From: JADKAV01 sp963769435
GTDB lineage: Bacteria > Actinomycetota > Actinomycetes > S36-B12 > UBA10799
Assembly (NCBI GenBank): GCA_963769435.1
Contig: CAVYLN010000002.1
Span: 868,001-932,000, forward strand
Reading direction: 5' to 3'
DNA length: 64,000 bases
Within the stretch, counting starts at the first letter, position 1, and each line of letters begins with the position of its first letter. This document shows, in pieces, positions 1 to 9,680 of the stretch. Position numbers and translations under genes: made by a program. The notes under the pieces are model-generated. The model made no database searches. It saw only the letters and a program-made list of their open reading frames with translations, and had not been told where the DNA came from.

Positions 1-132
1 CACCATGCCGACGTTGGGCTCGATCGTGGCGAACGGGTAGTTGGCCGCCAGAGCGCCGGCCTTGGTCAAGGCGTTGAAGAGGGTCGATTTGCCCACGTTG
101 GGCAGACCGACGATACCGATAGTCAGGGGCAC
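1..132 (-). CDS. ychF: Redox-regulated ATPase/GTPase YchF, 5' fragment
   Basis: Only the first 44 codons are in the window; the gene runs off the left edge. The frame reads VPLTIGIVGLPNVGKSTLF, which contains the P-loop GLPNVGKS typical of the OBG family. The following FNALTKAGALAANYPFATI stretch matches the start of YchF/OLA1 proteins closely. These are ribosome-associated nucleotide hydrolases involved in translation and oxidative stress. The GTG at 130-132 is used because the family starts within a few residues of the P-loop. Identification is firm despite truncation. The gene is divergent from rmuC with about 56 bases between them. Confidence 0.9.
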   Translation of the reverse strand, partial: MPLTIGIVGLPNVGKSTLFNALTKAGALAANYPFATIEPNVGMV

Positions 133-188
133 GAGGTGAAGTCTAGGTCGCTGCCGGAAATGTCATACCCTGCGGGCACAGTGACTCC

Positions 189-1310
189 ATGATCACCGTC
201 GCACCACCACTGCTGCTCTCGGCGCTTCTGCTGGTGGGGATTCTCCTGTTCCTCGCCTACCGTTCCGGGGTGCGATCGGGTGCCCCACGAATCGCCGAGC
301 TCGAGGGGCGCTGCACGACGTTGGCCGAACAGATCCAGACCCGTGGCGAACTCGATCAGACGTTGAAGCCACTCCAGCAGGCGATGACGACGCTGCAGCA
401 ACAGGTGGACTCCGCCGAACGGGCCCGAGTGGGCGCCATCAGCGGACTGTCCGAGCAATTGCTCAACGTCGGCCGTGAGGTCGGTGTGGCCACAAAGGAT
501 GTACGCGAGCAGGCACAGCGGATCACGCAGGCGCTGTCGCGGACCCAGCACCAGGGCACATGGGGCGAGATGCAGTTGCGTCGACTCGTAGAAGCCTCCG
601 GGATGTTGAACCACGTGCACTTCACCGAGCAGACCACCGTCCACGACGGGGATCAGCGGCTCCGCCCCGACATGCTCGTCGAACTGGGCCAAGGGCGCAC
701 CGTGGTGGTGGACGCCAAAGTCTCTCTCGACGCCTTCCTGGATCCCGACATCGATCCGGAGGCGCAATCAGCCATGCATGCCGCGGCAGTGGCAGAACAT
801 GTCGCCCGGCTCTCGAGCAAGCAGTACTGGAAGGCCACCGGTACGCCCGAGTTCGTGATCCTGTTCCTTCCTGCTGAGCACATGCTGGGCGTCGCGTTGC
901 GAGCCAAGCCCGATCTCCTCCAGTCAGCATTCGACCGCAAGGTGGTGCTGGCCACGCCCACCACCCTGATGGCCACACTGCGAAGCATCTCGTGGGCTTG
1001 GCAACAGGTCGAGATGGCCGACCAGGCCTACGAGGTCCTAGCGGCGGGCCGCGAGGTGCATGACCGCCTACTCACCATGCAGAACCACATCGCCCGCGTG
1101 GGAAAGGGTCTGACCGATGCGGTGGGAAGCTACAACCAGTTCATCGGGTCCCTCGACTCGCGCGTGATGCCGGCGGCCAGGCGTCTTGCGGAGAAGGTCG
1201 CACCTGAGGCCGATATCTCGGAACCTGCCGAGATCGACGTACGACCACGTCCGAGGACGGGCTGGGACGTCGAGATCGTGGATTCCGACGCCGTCCGGGA
1301 CACCGGGTAG
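189..1310 (+). CDS. rmuC: DNA recombination protein RmuC
   Basis: This 373-residue protein begins with one membrane segment (about residues 7-25), followed by a predicted coiled-coil stretch (about 35-115). The RmuC domain then carries the recognisable HQGTWGEMQLRRLVE motif (about 120-135) and the DAKVSLDAFLD motif (about 176-186), which resembles a PD-(D/E)XK nuclease core. RmuC proteins limit inversions at short inverted repeats, probably as membrane-tethered nucleases. Length and motif order are normal for actinobacterial members. The C-terminal 30 residues are acidic and low-complexity. It is divergent from ychF and is followed by the DUF6542 gene in the same direction. Confidence 0.93.
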   Translation: MITVAPPLLLSALLLVGILLFLAYRSGVRSGAPRIAELEGRCTTLAEQIQTRGELDQTLKPLQQAMTTLQQQVDSAERARVGAISGLSEQLLNVGREVGVATKDVREQAQRITQALSRTQHQGTWGEMQLRRLVEASGMLNHVHFTEQTTVHDGDQRLRPDMLVELGQGRTVVVDAKVSLDAFLDPDIDPEAQSAMHAAAVAEHVARLSSKQYWKATGTPEFVILFLPAEHMLGVALRAKPDLLQSAFDRKVVLATPTTLMATLRSISWAWQQVEMADQAYEVLAAGREVHDRLLTMQNHIARVGKGLTDAVGSYNQFIGSLDSRVMPAARRLAEKVAPEADISEPAEIDVRPRPRTGWDVEIVDSDAVRDTG

Positions 1311-1351
1311 GGATGCACGGCATCGGGCACGCCTCGGGTTACGGTTGAGGG

Positions 1352-1852
1352 GTGACCACCCAGGAACCACGTGTGACTACTGCACCTTCCGGGGTGTCTG
1401 TCCAGATGATCGATGAGGACGAGGCCGGGAATACTACCCTGGCCAACGTGAGTGCTCCGCAGGACTCGAGCCGCGGTGGCGGCTTGGGCGTGGGAATGAT
1501 GGTCCTGCTCGTCTTCACGGTGACAATCCTGGCCGCCCTCGGAGACACGGCGGTCAACGGCAGCATCACGGCCATCACTGGGGCCATCTTCGTGGTGATC
1601 TCGGTGATCGCCGCGGCAACCATCGGCTACCGGGATCTGTCCACGACGATCATCACACCGCCACTGGCCTACTTCACGGCGATCCTGATCGCGGGCCAAC
1701 CGGACCTGCTGGACGGGGTCACCGACAACCTCCTCATCAGGGAGGGAGCGATGGTGATCGCGGGACTGGCCTACAACGCACCCTGGATCTTCGCCGGAAC
1801 CGGGGCTGCCGCGCTCATCGTGATCATTCGGCGCTGGATCCTGCACCGCTGA
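1352..1852 (+). CDS. DUF6542 family membrane protein
   Basis: A 166-residue protein starting at GTG 1352. The first 45 residues are polar and probably cytoplasmic. Three hydrophobic segments follow (about 49-70, 72-92 and 100-120), then a last one near residues 140-160 ending in a basic tail. The pattern and the position beside ychF, rmuC and ispH match the actinobacterial DUF6542 family, whose function is unknown. It faces ispH tail to tail with only one base between the stop codons, so the two transcripts must overlap. Confidence 0.75.
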   Translation: MTTQEPRVTTAPSGVSVQMIDEDEAGNTTLANVSAPQDSSRGGGLGVGMMVLLVFTVTILAALGDTAVNGSITAITGAIFVVISVIAAATIGYRDLSTTIITPPLAYFTAILIAGQPDLLDGVTDNLLIREGAMVIAGLAYNAPWIFAGTGAAALIVIIRRWILHR

Positions 1853-1853
1853 T

Positions 1854-2805
1854 TCAGGTCTTTGCGGCAGCCTTGATGTCCTTGCGCAACTCCGGCGGCA
1901 GCGCGAACACCAGACTCTCCTCGACGGTGGTCACCAGTTCGACGTCGTCGAAACCGTGAACCGACAGCGCCTCCAGCAACTGGTCGACCAAGGATTCCGG
2001 GACGCTCGCACCGGAGGTCACGCCGACTGTCTCGGCGCCCTCGAGCATGCTCCAGTCCATCTGCTCGGCGTAGTCGATCCGGCACGCACGCGCACCGGCC
2101 TCCTCCGCGACCTCGGCGAGTCGCACTGAGTTGCTGGAGTTCTCCGAGCCCACGACGATCACCACGTCGCACTGGGGCGCGATCACCTTCACTGCCGCCT
2201 GACGGTTCTGAGTGGCGTAGCAGATGTCGTCGCTCGGGGGGTCGATGAGCATGGGCAGCCGCTGCCGGAGACGGTCGACAGTCTCCATCGTCTCGTCCAC
2301 GGACAACGTCGTCTGCGAGAGCCAGGCCACGGGGCGATCCGGATCGAGCGAGACGGTCTCGGCCGCTTCCGGAGACTCCACGACCGTGATCGCCTCGGGC
2401 GCCTCCCCCGAGGTTCCCTCGACCTCTTCATGGCCCTCGTGACCGATCAGCAGGATCTGGTAGCCCTCGTCGGCGAACCGCTTGGCCTCGTGGTGGACCT
2501 TCGTGACAAGCGGGCACGTGGCGTCGATCGTCTTCAGATTGCGCCGTTCGGCCTGGTCGTGGACCGCCGGGGAGACGCCGTGCGCGCTGAACACCAAGCC
2601 GGGATCCCTCAGGCACCTCCTCGGTCTCATCGACGAAGATGGCGCCACGCCGCTCGAGGTCCGAGACGACATGGACGTTGTGCACGATCTGTTTGCGGAC
2701 GTAGACCGGAGGACCGTACAGCTCGAGGGCCTTCTCCACCGTCACCACCGCGCGCTCCACCCCCGCGCAGTAGCCACGCGGAGCTGCCAAAAGGATTCTG
2801 CCCAT
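1854..2805 (-). CDS. ispH: 4-hydroxy-3-methylbut-2-enyl diphosphate reductase, one-base frameshift
   Basis: IspH makes IPP and DMAPP in the last step of the MEP pathway using a [4Fe-4S] cluster. The N-terminal part (from ATG 2805) reads MGRILLAAPRGYCAGVERAV with the first cluster cysteine, then VRKQIVHN. The C-terminal part, in another frame, reads VFSAHGVSP, DATCPLVTKVH and the third cysteine region DDICYATQNRQ, ending at 1854. The two frames join near 2596-2597: removing one T of the minus-strand CTT gives EGSRLVFSAHG, exactly what the family requires. The corrected protein is 316 residues, of usual length. Because the enzyme is essential where the MEP pathway operates, the extra base is most likely a sequence error. 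Confidence 0.93.
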
Positions 2806-2814
2806 CCCCCAATG

Positions 2815-3033
2815 CTACGTGGGTTCGTCGATCTGCGCTTTTGCCGCCTCGATCCGGGTCTCCGCCTGGCCGAGCAGGCGATCGCAGTGCGCCGCCAGGA
2901 ACTCGCCCCGCTGCCACAGATCCAGCGACTCCTGCAGCGTGACGTTCCCGTCCTCGAGCTTTCGTACGATCTGCTCGAGTTCGTCGCGCGCGTCCTCGAA
3001 GGACAGTTCTTCGTCCGGCGATCCTTCAGGCAT
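2815..3033 (-). CDS. xseB: Exodeoxyribonuclease VII small subunit
   Basis: A 72-residue acidic helical protein with the XseB signature FEDARDELEQIVRKLEDG followed by LQESLDLWQRGE. It forms the small-subunit sheath on the XseA C-terminal coiled coil, in an enzyme that trims single-stranded DNA. ATG 3033 is preferred over upstream in-frame starts because it gives the standard N-terminus MPEGSPDEELSFE. It overlaps the end of xseA (stop at 3026), so translation is probably coupled. It lies only nine bases upstream of ispH on the same strand. Confidence 0.93.
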   Translation of the reverse strand: MPEGSPDEELSFEDARDELEQIVRKLEDGNVTLQESLDLWQRGEFLAAHCDRLLGQAETRIEAAKAQIDEPT

Positions 3034-4229
3034 CTTCTGATCCTTCCACCAAGGCGGCGAAGCGCCCCGACTGCACCCTGACATCGATCCGCGTCCCCTG
3101 TGCGGGAGGCATACGAATCAGTTGCCCGCCCGGGTCGGTCACCAACGCATACCCCCGGTCCAGCGTCGCCTGCGGGGACAAGGCCCGAAGTTGCAGATCG
3201 AGGCTCGCAAGGTCCACCCGCTGACGTTCGAGGCAACGCGACATCGCGGGCAGCAGTCGGGCGTGGCCGCGCTCCACGTCCTTGCGGGGCGTCACGAGCA
3301 GCACAGCCGGATCGGCGAGGACCCGGCGCTCGCGCCAACTGTCGAGCAGCCGGCGATCGTGGACCGACGCGTGCCTGCAGCCTCGAACGCAGCCGCTGTC
3401 GCAAGCTCGCTACGTGGGCAACGACCTCGGCGACGTCCGGTACAGCCAGCGTCGCCGCATGTGTCGGTGTTGCGGCGCGGGCGTCGGCCACGTCGTCCAG
3501 GATCGGCCGGTCCGCCTCGTGCCCGATCGCACTGATCACCGGCGTGACCATGGCGGCCACCGTGCGCACCAGACCTTCGTCGGAGAACGGCAACAGGTCC
3601 TCCAGCGAGCCCCCTCCGCGCGTCACGATGATCACGTCCACCAGCGGATCGCCGTCCAGTTCGACCAGCGCCGCGGTCACCTGCGCGACTGCCGACCGCC
3701 CCTGCACCGCGACCTCGCGGATCTCGAACCGGACCCCAGGGAACCGGGACTCGGCGATCCGCCGCACGTCCTTGAGCGCGTCCGAGTCCCTACCTGTCAC
3801 GACCCCGACGCTGCGCGGGATCAAGGGCCTTCGCCGCTTCAGGTGAGTGGCGAACAGGCCTTCGGCCGCCAGCAGTCTCCTGCGGCGTTCGATCTCGGCG
3901 AGCAGGTCGCCGTAGCCCGCCAGATGGATCTCGGCTGCCCGCAGCAGGACCCTGGTCTGCTTGGTCAACTGCGCCTTGACCAGGACCGTCACCCGGTCAC
4001 CCTCGGCGGGGGTCCGCGGGAGATCCGCGAACTTGCTGGGGTGGATCATCACATCCGCGCTGACGGCACCTTGCTCGTCGCGCAGCGTGAAGTAGGTCTG
4101 TCCGCCCGCCGCCCGAATCTTGGAGATCTCACCAGCGACCCAGACCTGGCCCAGTCGGCCGACCCAGTCCCGGAAATGCTGGAACATGACGCGTAGGGGC
4201 CACGGCTGCTCCAGAGTGGGTGCGCTCAC
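3026..4229 (-). CDS. xseA: Exodeoxyribonuclease VII large subunit, one-base frameshift
   Basis: The N-terminal OB-fold reads WVAGEISK and YFTLRDEQGAVSADVM; the catalytic region reads VGVVTGRDSDALKDV and IIVTRGGGSLEDL, followed by AIGHEADRPILDDVADARA. These are the diagnostic XseA motifs. Past about codon 288 the frame breaks and resumes in the frame ending at 3026, with LDRGYALVTDPGG near the end. Removing one G at 3364-3365 (plus strand CC) restores a continuous protein of about 400 residues, the family norm. GTG 4229 overlaps the DUF4245 stop by four bases. Like ispH, this looks like a one-base insertion in an otherwise intact gene. Confidence 0.92.
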
Positions 4230-4732
4230 GAGAGCTTCCCGATGAACTCCTGCAGCTGGTCGTAGGAGACGGTCCCGGTGACCACGGTTGTCGAGTCGCT
4301 GGTTGTCAGAACGAGGGAACGCTGGTCATCCGAGACGTACTGCAGCCACTGTTGGCCGTCGATGCTGCGCTCACCGTCGGGGGTCCCCTGCAGCGTCTGC
4401 TCTTCGATGAATTCCGCGGGGTCCGCATCCGTCTGCGCAAGGGCGACGTATTCGTCCTCCGGGGTCACATACCCGAGGAACCACGTCGACGAGTCGGCGT
4501 TCTGCTCGAAGCGTGCCGACGTCGTCCGCCACTGCGCGGGAAGTCCGGCGGGGACCAGCACGTAGTCCGCTTGTGCGCGAGCCGCCTGCACCATGGGGGC
4601 GGGATCCACCGTGCGTACGGGATCCGGGGCCGGGCGCCACACCACCGCGACCAGGAATGCCACGAAGGCGCCGACCACCGCCATACTCAGGATCAGGTCG
4701 CGCAGACCCCGCTTCGAGCGATCGTCACTCAC
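4226..4732 (-). CDS. DUF4245 family exported or membrane protein
   Basis: From GTG 4732 the protein is 168 residues: a basic N-terminus, one membrane segment (LILSMAVVGAFVAFLVAVVW, about 13-32) and an extracytoplasmic domain with YVLVPAGLPAQWRTTS and STWFLGYVTPEDEYVALAQ, typical of DUF4245. Function is unknown; the family lies beside xseA in many actinobacteria, as here. An alternative ATG at 4885 adds 51 low-complexity residues in the same open frame, and neither start has a strong ribosome binding site. The frame is also open upstream into the deacetylase gene (see that entry). Confidence 0.75.
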   Translation of the reverse strand: MSDDRSKRGLRDLILSMAVVGAFVAFLVAVVWRPAPDPVRTVDPAPMVQAARAQADYVLVPAGLPAQWRTTSARFEQNADSSTWFLGYVTPEDEYVALAQTDADPAEFIEEQTLQGTPDGERSIDGQQWLQYVSDDQRSLVLTTSDSTTVVTGTVSYDQLQEFIGKLS

Positions 4733-4802
4733 CGGCCCATTCCAGCAGGTGCCGACACATCGGACTCCGACCCCCCGGACACCGCCGCCGCGTACGGCGG
4801 AC

Positions 4803-5585
4803 TCAGAGGTCTCCGCTGGACTCGGGCCCGCGGGCTCGGATTGCGGATCGGGACGCTTGCGCTTGCGGGGCTCGGCCGCATTCATCACCGTGTCGCCGAA
4901 TGGGACACGACAAGACGGAACGGTGCGGAACTCGTAAGCCGCGCAGGCGAAGTTGCGGGATCAGCGCCCGCACCGCAGCGATCGTGGCACCGCGTGGTCC
5001 GCCACCGTCGTGCAGGAGTACGACGGACTTGTCCCGGACGTGGGTCGCAACATGCCCGGCGATGTACAGGGAGTCCTGGTGGGCCCAGTCCTGCGGATCG
5101 ACGGTCCACATCACCGGCTTCAGACCCACCGTCGAGACCACCGCCGAGACTCCCGGGCTCATGGCGCCGTACGGCGGACGCATGCACCGCCCCCCGGCCT
5201 TACCCATGAGCCGCTGGGTAGCGCGCAACTGGTGACCGATCGCGGGAGCGGACAGGGCCGTGAGGTCGGGATGTGCCCAGGTGTGGTTGCCCACGGCATG
5301 GCCCCCCATCCACAGCCGCGTCGCGTAGCCCGGGTCCTGCGCCAGGTACTGACCCACCACGAAGAACGTGGCCGGGACATGCTCTCTTGCCAAGAGCTTG
5401 AGCAGCCGCGGTGAATTGAGGGCATTGGGACCGTCGTCGAACGTCAAGTAGACGATCTTGGGCTTGCGCGCGGCAGCCTCCTGAGCAACTGCTCCGGTGG
5501 CTTGCGGACCAGCGCCCAGCATCGCCACGGCCCCCAGCGCCGCAACCAGACCGAGTCCCCGATTGCTCACACTCAAGTGTGGCAC
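4803..5585 (-). CDS. Secreted polysaccharide deacetylase (NodB domain), 3' frame disturbed
   Basis: A signal-like hydrophobic N-terminus (about 8-35) precedes a NodB domain with all expected motifs: TFDDGP (metal-binding Asp), GNHTWAHPDL (two His), RPPYG, VDPQDW and VVLLHDGG. Carbohydrate esterase family 4 enzymes remove N- or O-acetyl groups from peptidoglycan or other cell-surface polymers. Near the end the reading frame degrades: removing one T at 4936-4937 gives RGYEFRTVPSC, the usual NodB finish, but that frame stays open into the DUF4245 gene. A further indel or a real fusion must be considered. A third frame ends in a TGA that overlaps GTG 4732. The catalytic core is unaffected. Confidence 0.85.
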   Translation of the reverse strand: MPHLSVSNRGLGLVAALGAVAMLGAGPQATGAVAQEAAARKPKIVYLTFDDGPNALNSPRLLKLLAREHVPATFFVVGQYLAQDPGYATRLWMGGHAVGNHTWAHPDLTALSAPAIGHQLRATQRLMGKAGGRCMRPPYGAMSPGVSAVVSTVGLKPVMWTVDPQDWAHQDSLYIAGHVATHVRDKSVVLLHDGGGPRGATIAAVRALIPQLRLRGLRVPHRSVLSCPIRRHGDECGRAPQAQASRSAIRARGPESSGDL

Positions 5586-5678
5586 GTGAAGACCTGCCCA
5601 CGGGCCCCACGCCTCGCCGTCACTGGTGATCAGGTGGACGTTTGGTGCCTGCTACCGGCCAGGACCTAGGCTGAGGTC

Positions 5679-7347
<1,669 letters not shown>

Positions 7348-7399
7348 TGACCGTGGCCTGAGCCGCAGCGTCGACCTCGGCCCCGCGGCGCGCTCAACC

Positions 7400-7471
7400 A
7401 CGTTGGAGATCGTTCACGAGGTTGGAGAAAACACGCGTGGCTTCTCCAACCTCGTGCACAACCTCCAACGT
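7400..7471. repeat. Large imperfect inverted repeat
   Basis: A 30-base left arm (7400-7429) pairs with 7442-7471 with only three mismatches, separated by a loop of about 12 bases. It lies between the fumarase gene and the convergent transglycosylase-like genes, just after the fumarase stop. There is no T-run after either arm, so it is not a classical intrinsic terminator, but its position suits a transcript-end or mRNA-stabilising hairpin. Confidence 0.75.
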
Positions 7472-7476
7472 CGGCG

Positions 7477-7545
7477 GGACCGGCGGCGCGACCGTCGGCG
7501 CGGACCGGCGGTCGCGGACCGGCGGCGCGGACCGGCGGCGGCGGT
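7477..7545. repeat. Short GC-only tandem repeat
   Basis: About five imperfect copies of a 12-14 base unit, GGACCGGCGGCGC, run head to tail and grade into further CGG-rich sequence up to about 7590. They lie between a large hairpin and a terminator in a non-coding gap. No conserved protein is encoded in any frame. The tract looks like a slippage-prone minisatellite. Confidence 0.7.
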
Positions 7546-7591
7546 CGGTGGGGAGCGGCAGCGGCGGCACCGTCGGCGGCGGTCGGACACG

Positions 7592-7622
7592 CGAAAGCCC
7601 CCGCACAGTGGCGGGGGCTTTC
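7592..7622 (-). terminator. Intrinsic terminator of the transglycosylase-like gene
   Basis: A perfect stem of GAAAGCCCCCGC with its complement closes on a small ACAGT loop. It lies 12 bases past the stop codon of the gene ending at 7634. The stem arms carry AAA/TTT ends, so it can act in both directions, also ending transcription arriving from fumarase. Confidence 0.85.
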
Positions 7623-7633
7623 GGATGTATGGA

Positions 7634-8131
7634 TCAGTACCAGCCCTTGCGCTGGAACGCCTTCCAGGCACCGTTCGGAGTGCCGTAGCGGCCCTTGATG
7701 TAGGAGAGGCCCCACTTGATCTGGGTCTCCGGGTTCTTGCGCCAGTTCTTGCCGTGGGTGGCCATCTTCGAGCCGGGCAGCGCCTGCGGAATGCCGTGCG
7801 CGCCGGACGAGCCGTTGTGCGCGTGCTGGCTCCAGCCCGACTCGCGCGTCCAGAGCTTCACCAGGCTGGCACGCTGCTTCTTGCCCCAGCCGTAGCGGTA
7901 CTGCATGTAGTTCTTCGCGTACCACTTGTTGTAGTTCACGGAGCCGAACCGGTGCGGTGCCTTGCCCCGCGACGGCGGCCTGTTGGTGCGGTCCTTCTTG
8001 GCGGCAACGCTGGTCGCCTTCACGCCGGAAGTCGTCGGAGCCACCGCGGTTGCGGGCGCGGCGACACTGCCGAAGAGCAGCGGCACACTGATCGCACCGG
8101 CGATGGTGGCTCGGGTTCTGCGGGAAGTCAT
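7634..8131 (-). CDS. Secreted transglycosylase-like protein, paralog 1
   Basis: A 165-residue exported protein. ATG 8131 is chosen because AGGAG lies eight to ten bases upstream and the N-terminus then forms a signal peptide (basic RRTR, hydrophobic AGAISVPLLFGSVAAPATA). The mature domain begins KWYAKNYMQYRYGWG and continues LWTRESGWSQHAHNGSSGAH, GIPQALPGSKM and NPETQIKWGLSYIKGRYG. This is the compact lysozyme-like fold of actinobacterial transglycosylase-SLT proteins; the Glu in RESGW is the expected catalytic acid. It ends in a conserved Trp-Tyr. It probably cleaves peptidoglycan. Two paralogs follow upstream. Confidence 0.82.
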   Translation of the reverse strand: MTSRRTRATIAGAISVPLLFGSVAAPATAVAPTTSGVKATSVAAKKDRTNRPPSRGKAPHRFGSVNYNKWYAKNYMQYRYGWGKKQRASLVKLWTRESGWSQHAHNGSSGAHGIPQALPGSKMATHGKNWRKNPETQIKWGLSYIKGRYGTPNGAWKAFQRKGWY

Positions 8132-8199
8132 AGCGAATTCACTCCTGAGGGGTTGATGCTGTACACGGACGTGGTGCCCGCCTGCGGGCGGACGCAATC

Positions 8200-8213
8200 G
8201 TGAGCCGGCTCAC
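8200..8213 (-). promoter_or_regulatory. GTGA-N6-TCAC palindrome upstream of paralog 1
   Basis: A perfect 14-base palindrome GTGAGCCGGCTCAC ends 69 bases before ATG 8131. A nearly identical 20-base block, GCAATCGTGAGCSGGCTCAC as read on the plus strand, recurs before paralog 3. The half-sites match the CRP/GlxR family consensus TGTGA-N6-TCACA. Binding by a Crp-type regulator is inferred. Confidence 0.6.
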
Positions 8214-8226
8214 ACCGGCCGGTGGA

Positions 8227-8661
8227 TCAGTACCAGTGGTGGCGTTTCCAGAAACTCCAGGCCTTGACCGGTGAGCCGTAGCGGCCCTTGATGTAGTCCA
8301 GACCCCAGTCGATCTGGGTCTCCGGGTTCTTCCGGTAATCCTTGCCGTGGGTGCGCATCTTGGACGCCGGCAGCGACTGCGGAATGCCCCACGCCCCCGA
8401 AGAAGGGTTCACGGCCTTGTGGTTCCAACTGGACTCGCGGTACCACAACCTCTTCAGCGCACTGAACTGCTTGGCGTTCCAGCCGTAGCGGATCGAGGCT
8501 GCCTGTCGCGCGTACCACTGGGAGTAGGCCACAGTGCCGAATCTGGCAGGCGCCTCCGAGCGGCTCGGCCGCGGTAGATCGCGGTTGTCGGCGGTGGACA
8601 CGGCGGGTGTCGCACCGATCAGGGTGGCAGCGACGACTGGGGCGATCAGTAGGGACTTCAT
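8227..8661 (-). CDS. Secreted transglycosylase-like protein, paralog 2
   Basis: At 144 residues this is the shortest of the three paralogs. ATG 8661 gives a signal peptide (MKSLLIAPVVAATLIGATPA). The domain follows the same pattern: QWYARQAASIRYGWN, LWYRESSWNHKAVNPSSGAW, GIPQSLPASKM and NPETQIDWGLDYIKGRYG, ending in Trp-Tyr. The catalytic Glu is in RESSW. The start codon is preceded by GGAAT, a weak ribosome binding site. It has the longest upstream gap of the group (8662-9020). Confidence 0.82.
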   Translation of the reverse strand: MKSLLIAPVVAATLIGATPAVSTADNRDLPRPSRSEAPARFGTVAYSQWYARQAASIRYGWNAKQFSALKRLWYRESSWNHKAVNPSSGAWGIPQSLPASKMRTHGKDYRKNPETQIDWGLDYIKGRYGSPVKAWSFWKRHHWY

Positions 8662-9020
8662 ACATTCCAGTTGGTCGGGCGTACGGGATCGCGCACACTC
8701 ACAGAGCCCTTCGCGCTCCTGGCGGCCCGGCTCGATCCACCGGACATCACCGCCTGGAACCGGCCGCCGAGGCGGCACGGGGTGTTGCGATCCGCTTGCT
8801 CCGCCGCGTCCCCACGGCATCACAGCAGGCGATCCGCCACACCCGGGCGTTCCTGCTTCGTTCCCCACGATTGCCGTGACATGGATGTAGTTCAACCCCG
8901 GATAACGTGACATGGGTCACGCCCAAACCGGTCAATTCGTACCTGAACCGGATGGCGGCCACGGAATCCGTCGTCCAACAGCCTCAGACTTCGGTTTCCG
9001 CAGCATCCGTCCCGAGGGCA
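8662..9020. other. 359-base non-coding gap upstream of paralog 2
   Basis: No conserved open frame is seen on either strand. The region contains a Crp-like palindrome near its far end, giving a possible 5' leader of about 240 bases. I looked for the c-di-AMP riboswitch (ydaO type) that precedes many actinobacterial wall-hydrolase genes and did not find its conserved core. Confidence 0.6.
8906..8921. promoter_or_regulatory. Crp/GlxR-like site CGTGACATGGGTCACG
   Basis: The 16-base sequence fits GTGA-N6-TCAC with matching flanking C and G. It lies in the 359-base gap between paralogs 2 and 3, about 245 bases before the paralog 2 start. It is the third such box in 1.5 kb around these genes. Confidence 0.5.
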
Positions 9021-9602
9021 TCAGTACCAGTTGTGCGAGTTCCAGAACCCCAGGGCACCCGAGGGGCTGCCGTAGCCGCCCTTGATGTAGTGCAGGCCCC
9101 ACTTGATCTGGGTCTCCGGGTTCGTCGCCCAGTCCGCACCGAACATCCCCATCTTCGAGCCCGGCAGCGCCTGCGGGATCCCGTGCGCTCCCGACGAGGT
9201 GTTGTGGGCCCGGTGGTTCCAACCCGACTCGTGCTGCCACAACTGTTCGAGCGCCGCGAACTGGTCGTCGCCCCAGCCGTACTTCTGCTGCATGTACTGG
9301 CGTGCGAACCATTTGTTGTACGCGACGGTGCCGAACTCGTGTGGTGAGGAACTACGACTGGCCCGGAAGTCACGGTTCTGCCGCTCGGCGGCGGCTTGCC
9401 AGGTCTTGCTACCAGGGACAGCGACGTTGACGAACACTGCATCGCCGGCAGCCGAGCCGGTGCTCGGGGACACCCCCACGGTGGCCGCAACGCCGGTGGT
9501 TTCGGCGGCAGGGGCACTCGGGGCGATCAGTACCAGGGCGGTCGCGGGCACGGCGATCGCCAGTACTCCGATTCCGACACGTGCAAGACGGCCATTGGGC
9601 AT
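9021..9602 (-). CDS. Secreted transglycosylase-like protein, paralog 3
   Basis: A 193-residue exported paralog with a longer linker (about 35-90) between the signal peptide and the catalytic domain. GGAGG lies six bases before ATG 9602. The domain reads KWFARQYMQQKYGWG, LWQHESGWNHRAHNTSSGAH, GIPQALPGSKM and NPETQIKWGLHYIKGGYG, ending in Trp-Tyr. The catalytic Glu is in HESGW. A Crp-like box lies 55 bases upstream. The three genes lie in series on one strand but are separated by gaps, so each may have its own promoter. Confidence 0.83.
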   Translation of the reverse strand: MPNGRLARVGIGVLAIAVPATALVLIAPSAPAAETTGVAATVGVSPSTGSAAGDAVFVNVAVPGSKTWQAAAERQNRDFRASRSSSPHEFGTVAYNKWFARQYMQQKYGWGDDQFAALEQLWQHESGWNHRAHNTSSGAHGIPQALPGSKMGMFGADWATNPETQIKWGLHYIKGGYGSPSGALGFWNSHNWY

Positions 9603-9656
9603 GCGAATCCTCCAGACTCTCGTCTGGTGGATGCCCCGTGGCGGACCCGGGCAATC

Positions 9657-9670
9657 GTGAGCCCGCTCAC
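9657..9670 (-). promoter_or_regulatory. GTGA-N6-TCAC box upstream of paralog 3
   Basis: GTGAGCCCGCTCAC, one central base different from the box before paralog 1 and sharing the same flanking GCAATC. It lies between the paralog 3 start and the phoH stop. Shared sequence and spacing (55 versus 69 bases) point to a common regulator. Confidence 0.6.
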
Positions 9671-9680
9671 GTCCGAGCTG

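Noticed and set aside
8662..9020. Possible ydaO-type c-di-AMP riboswitch before transglycosylase paralog 2
   Set aside because: The conserved core sequences of that riboswitch class could not be found, only GC-rich hairpin potential.
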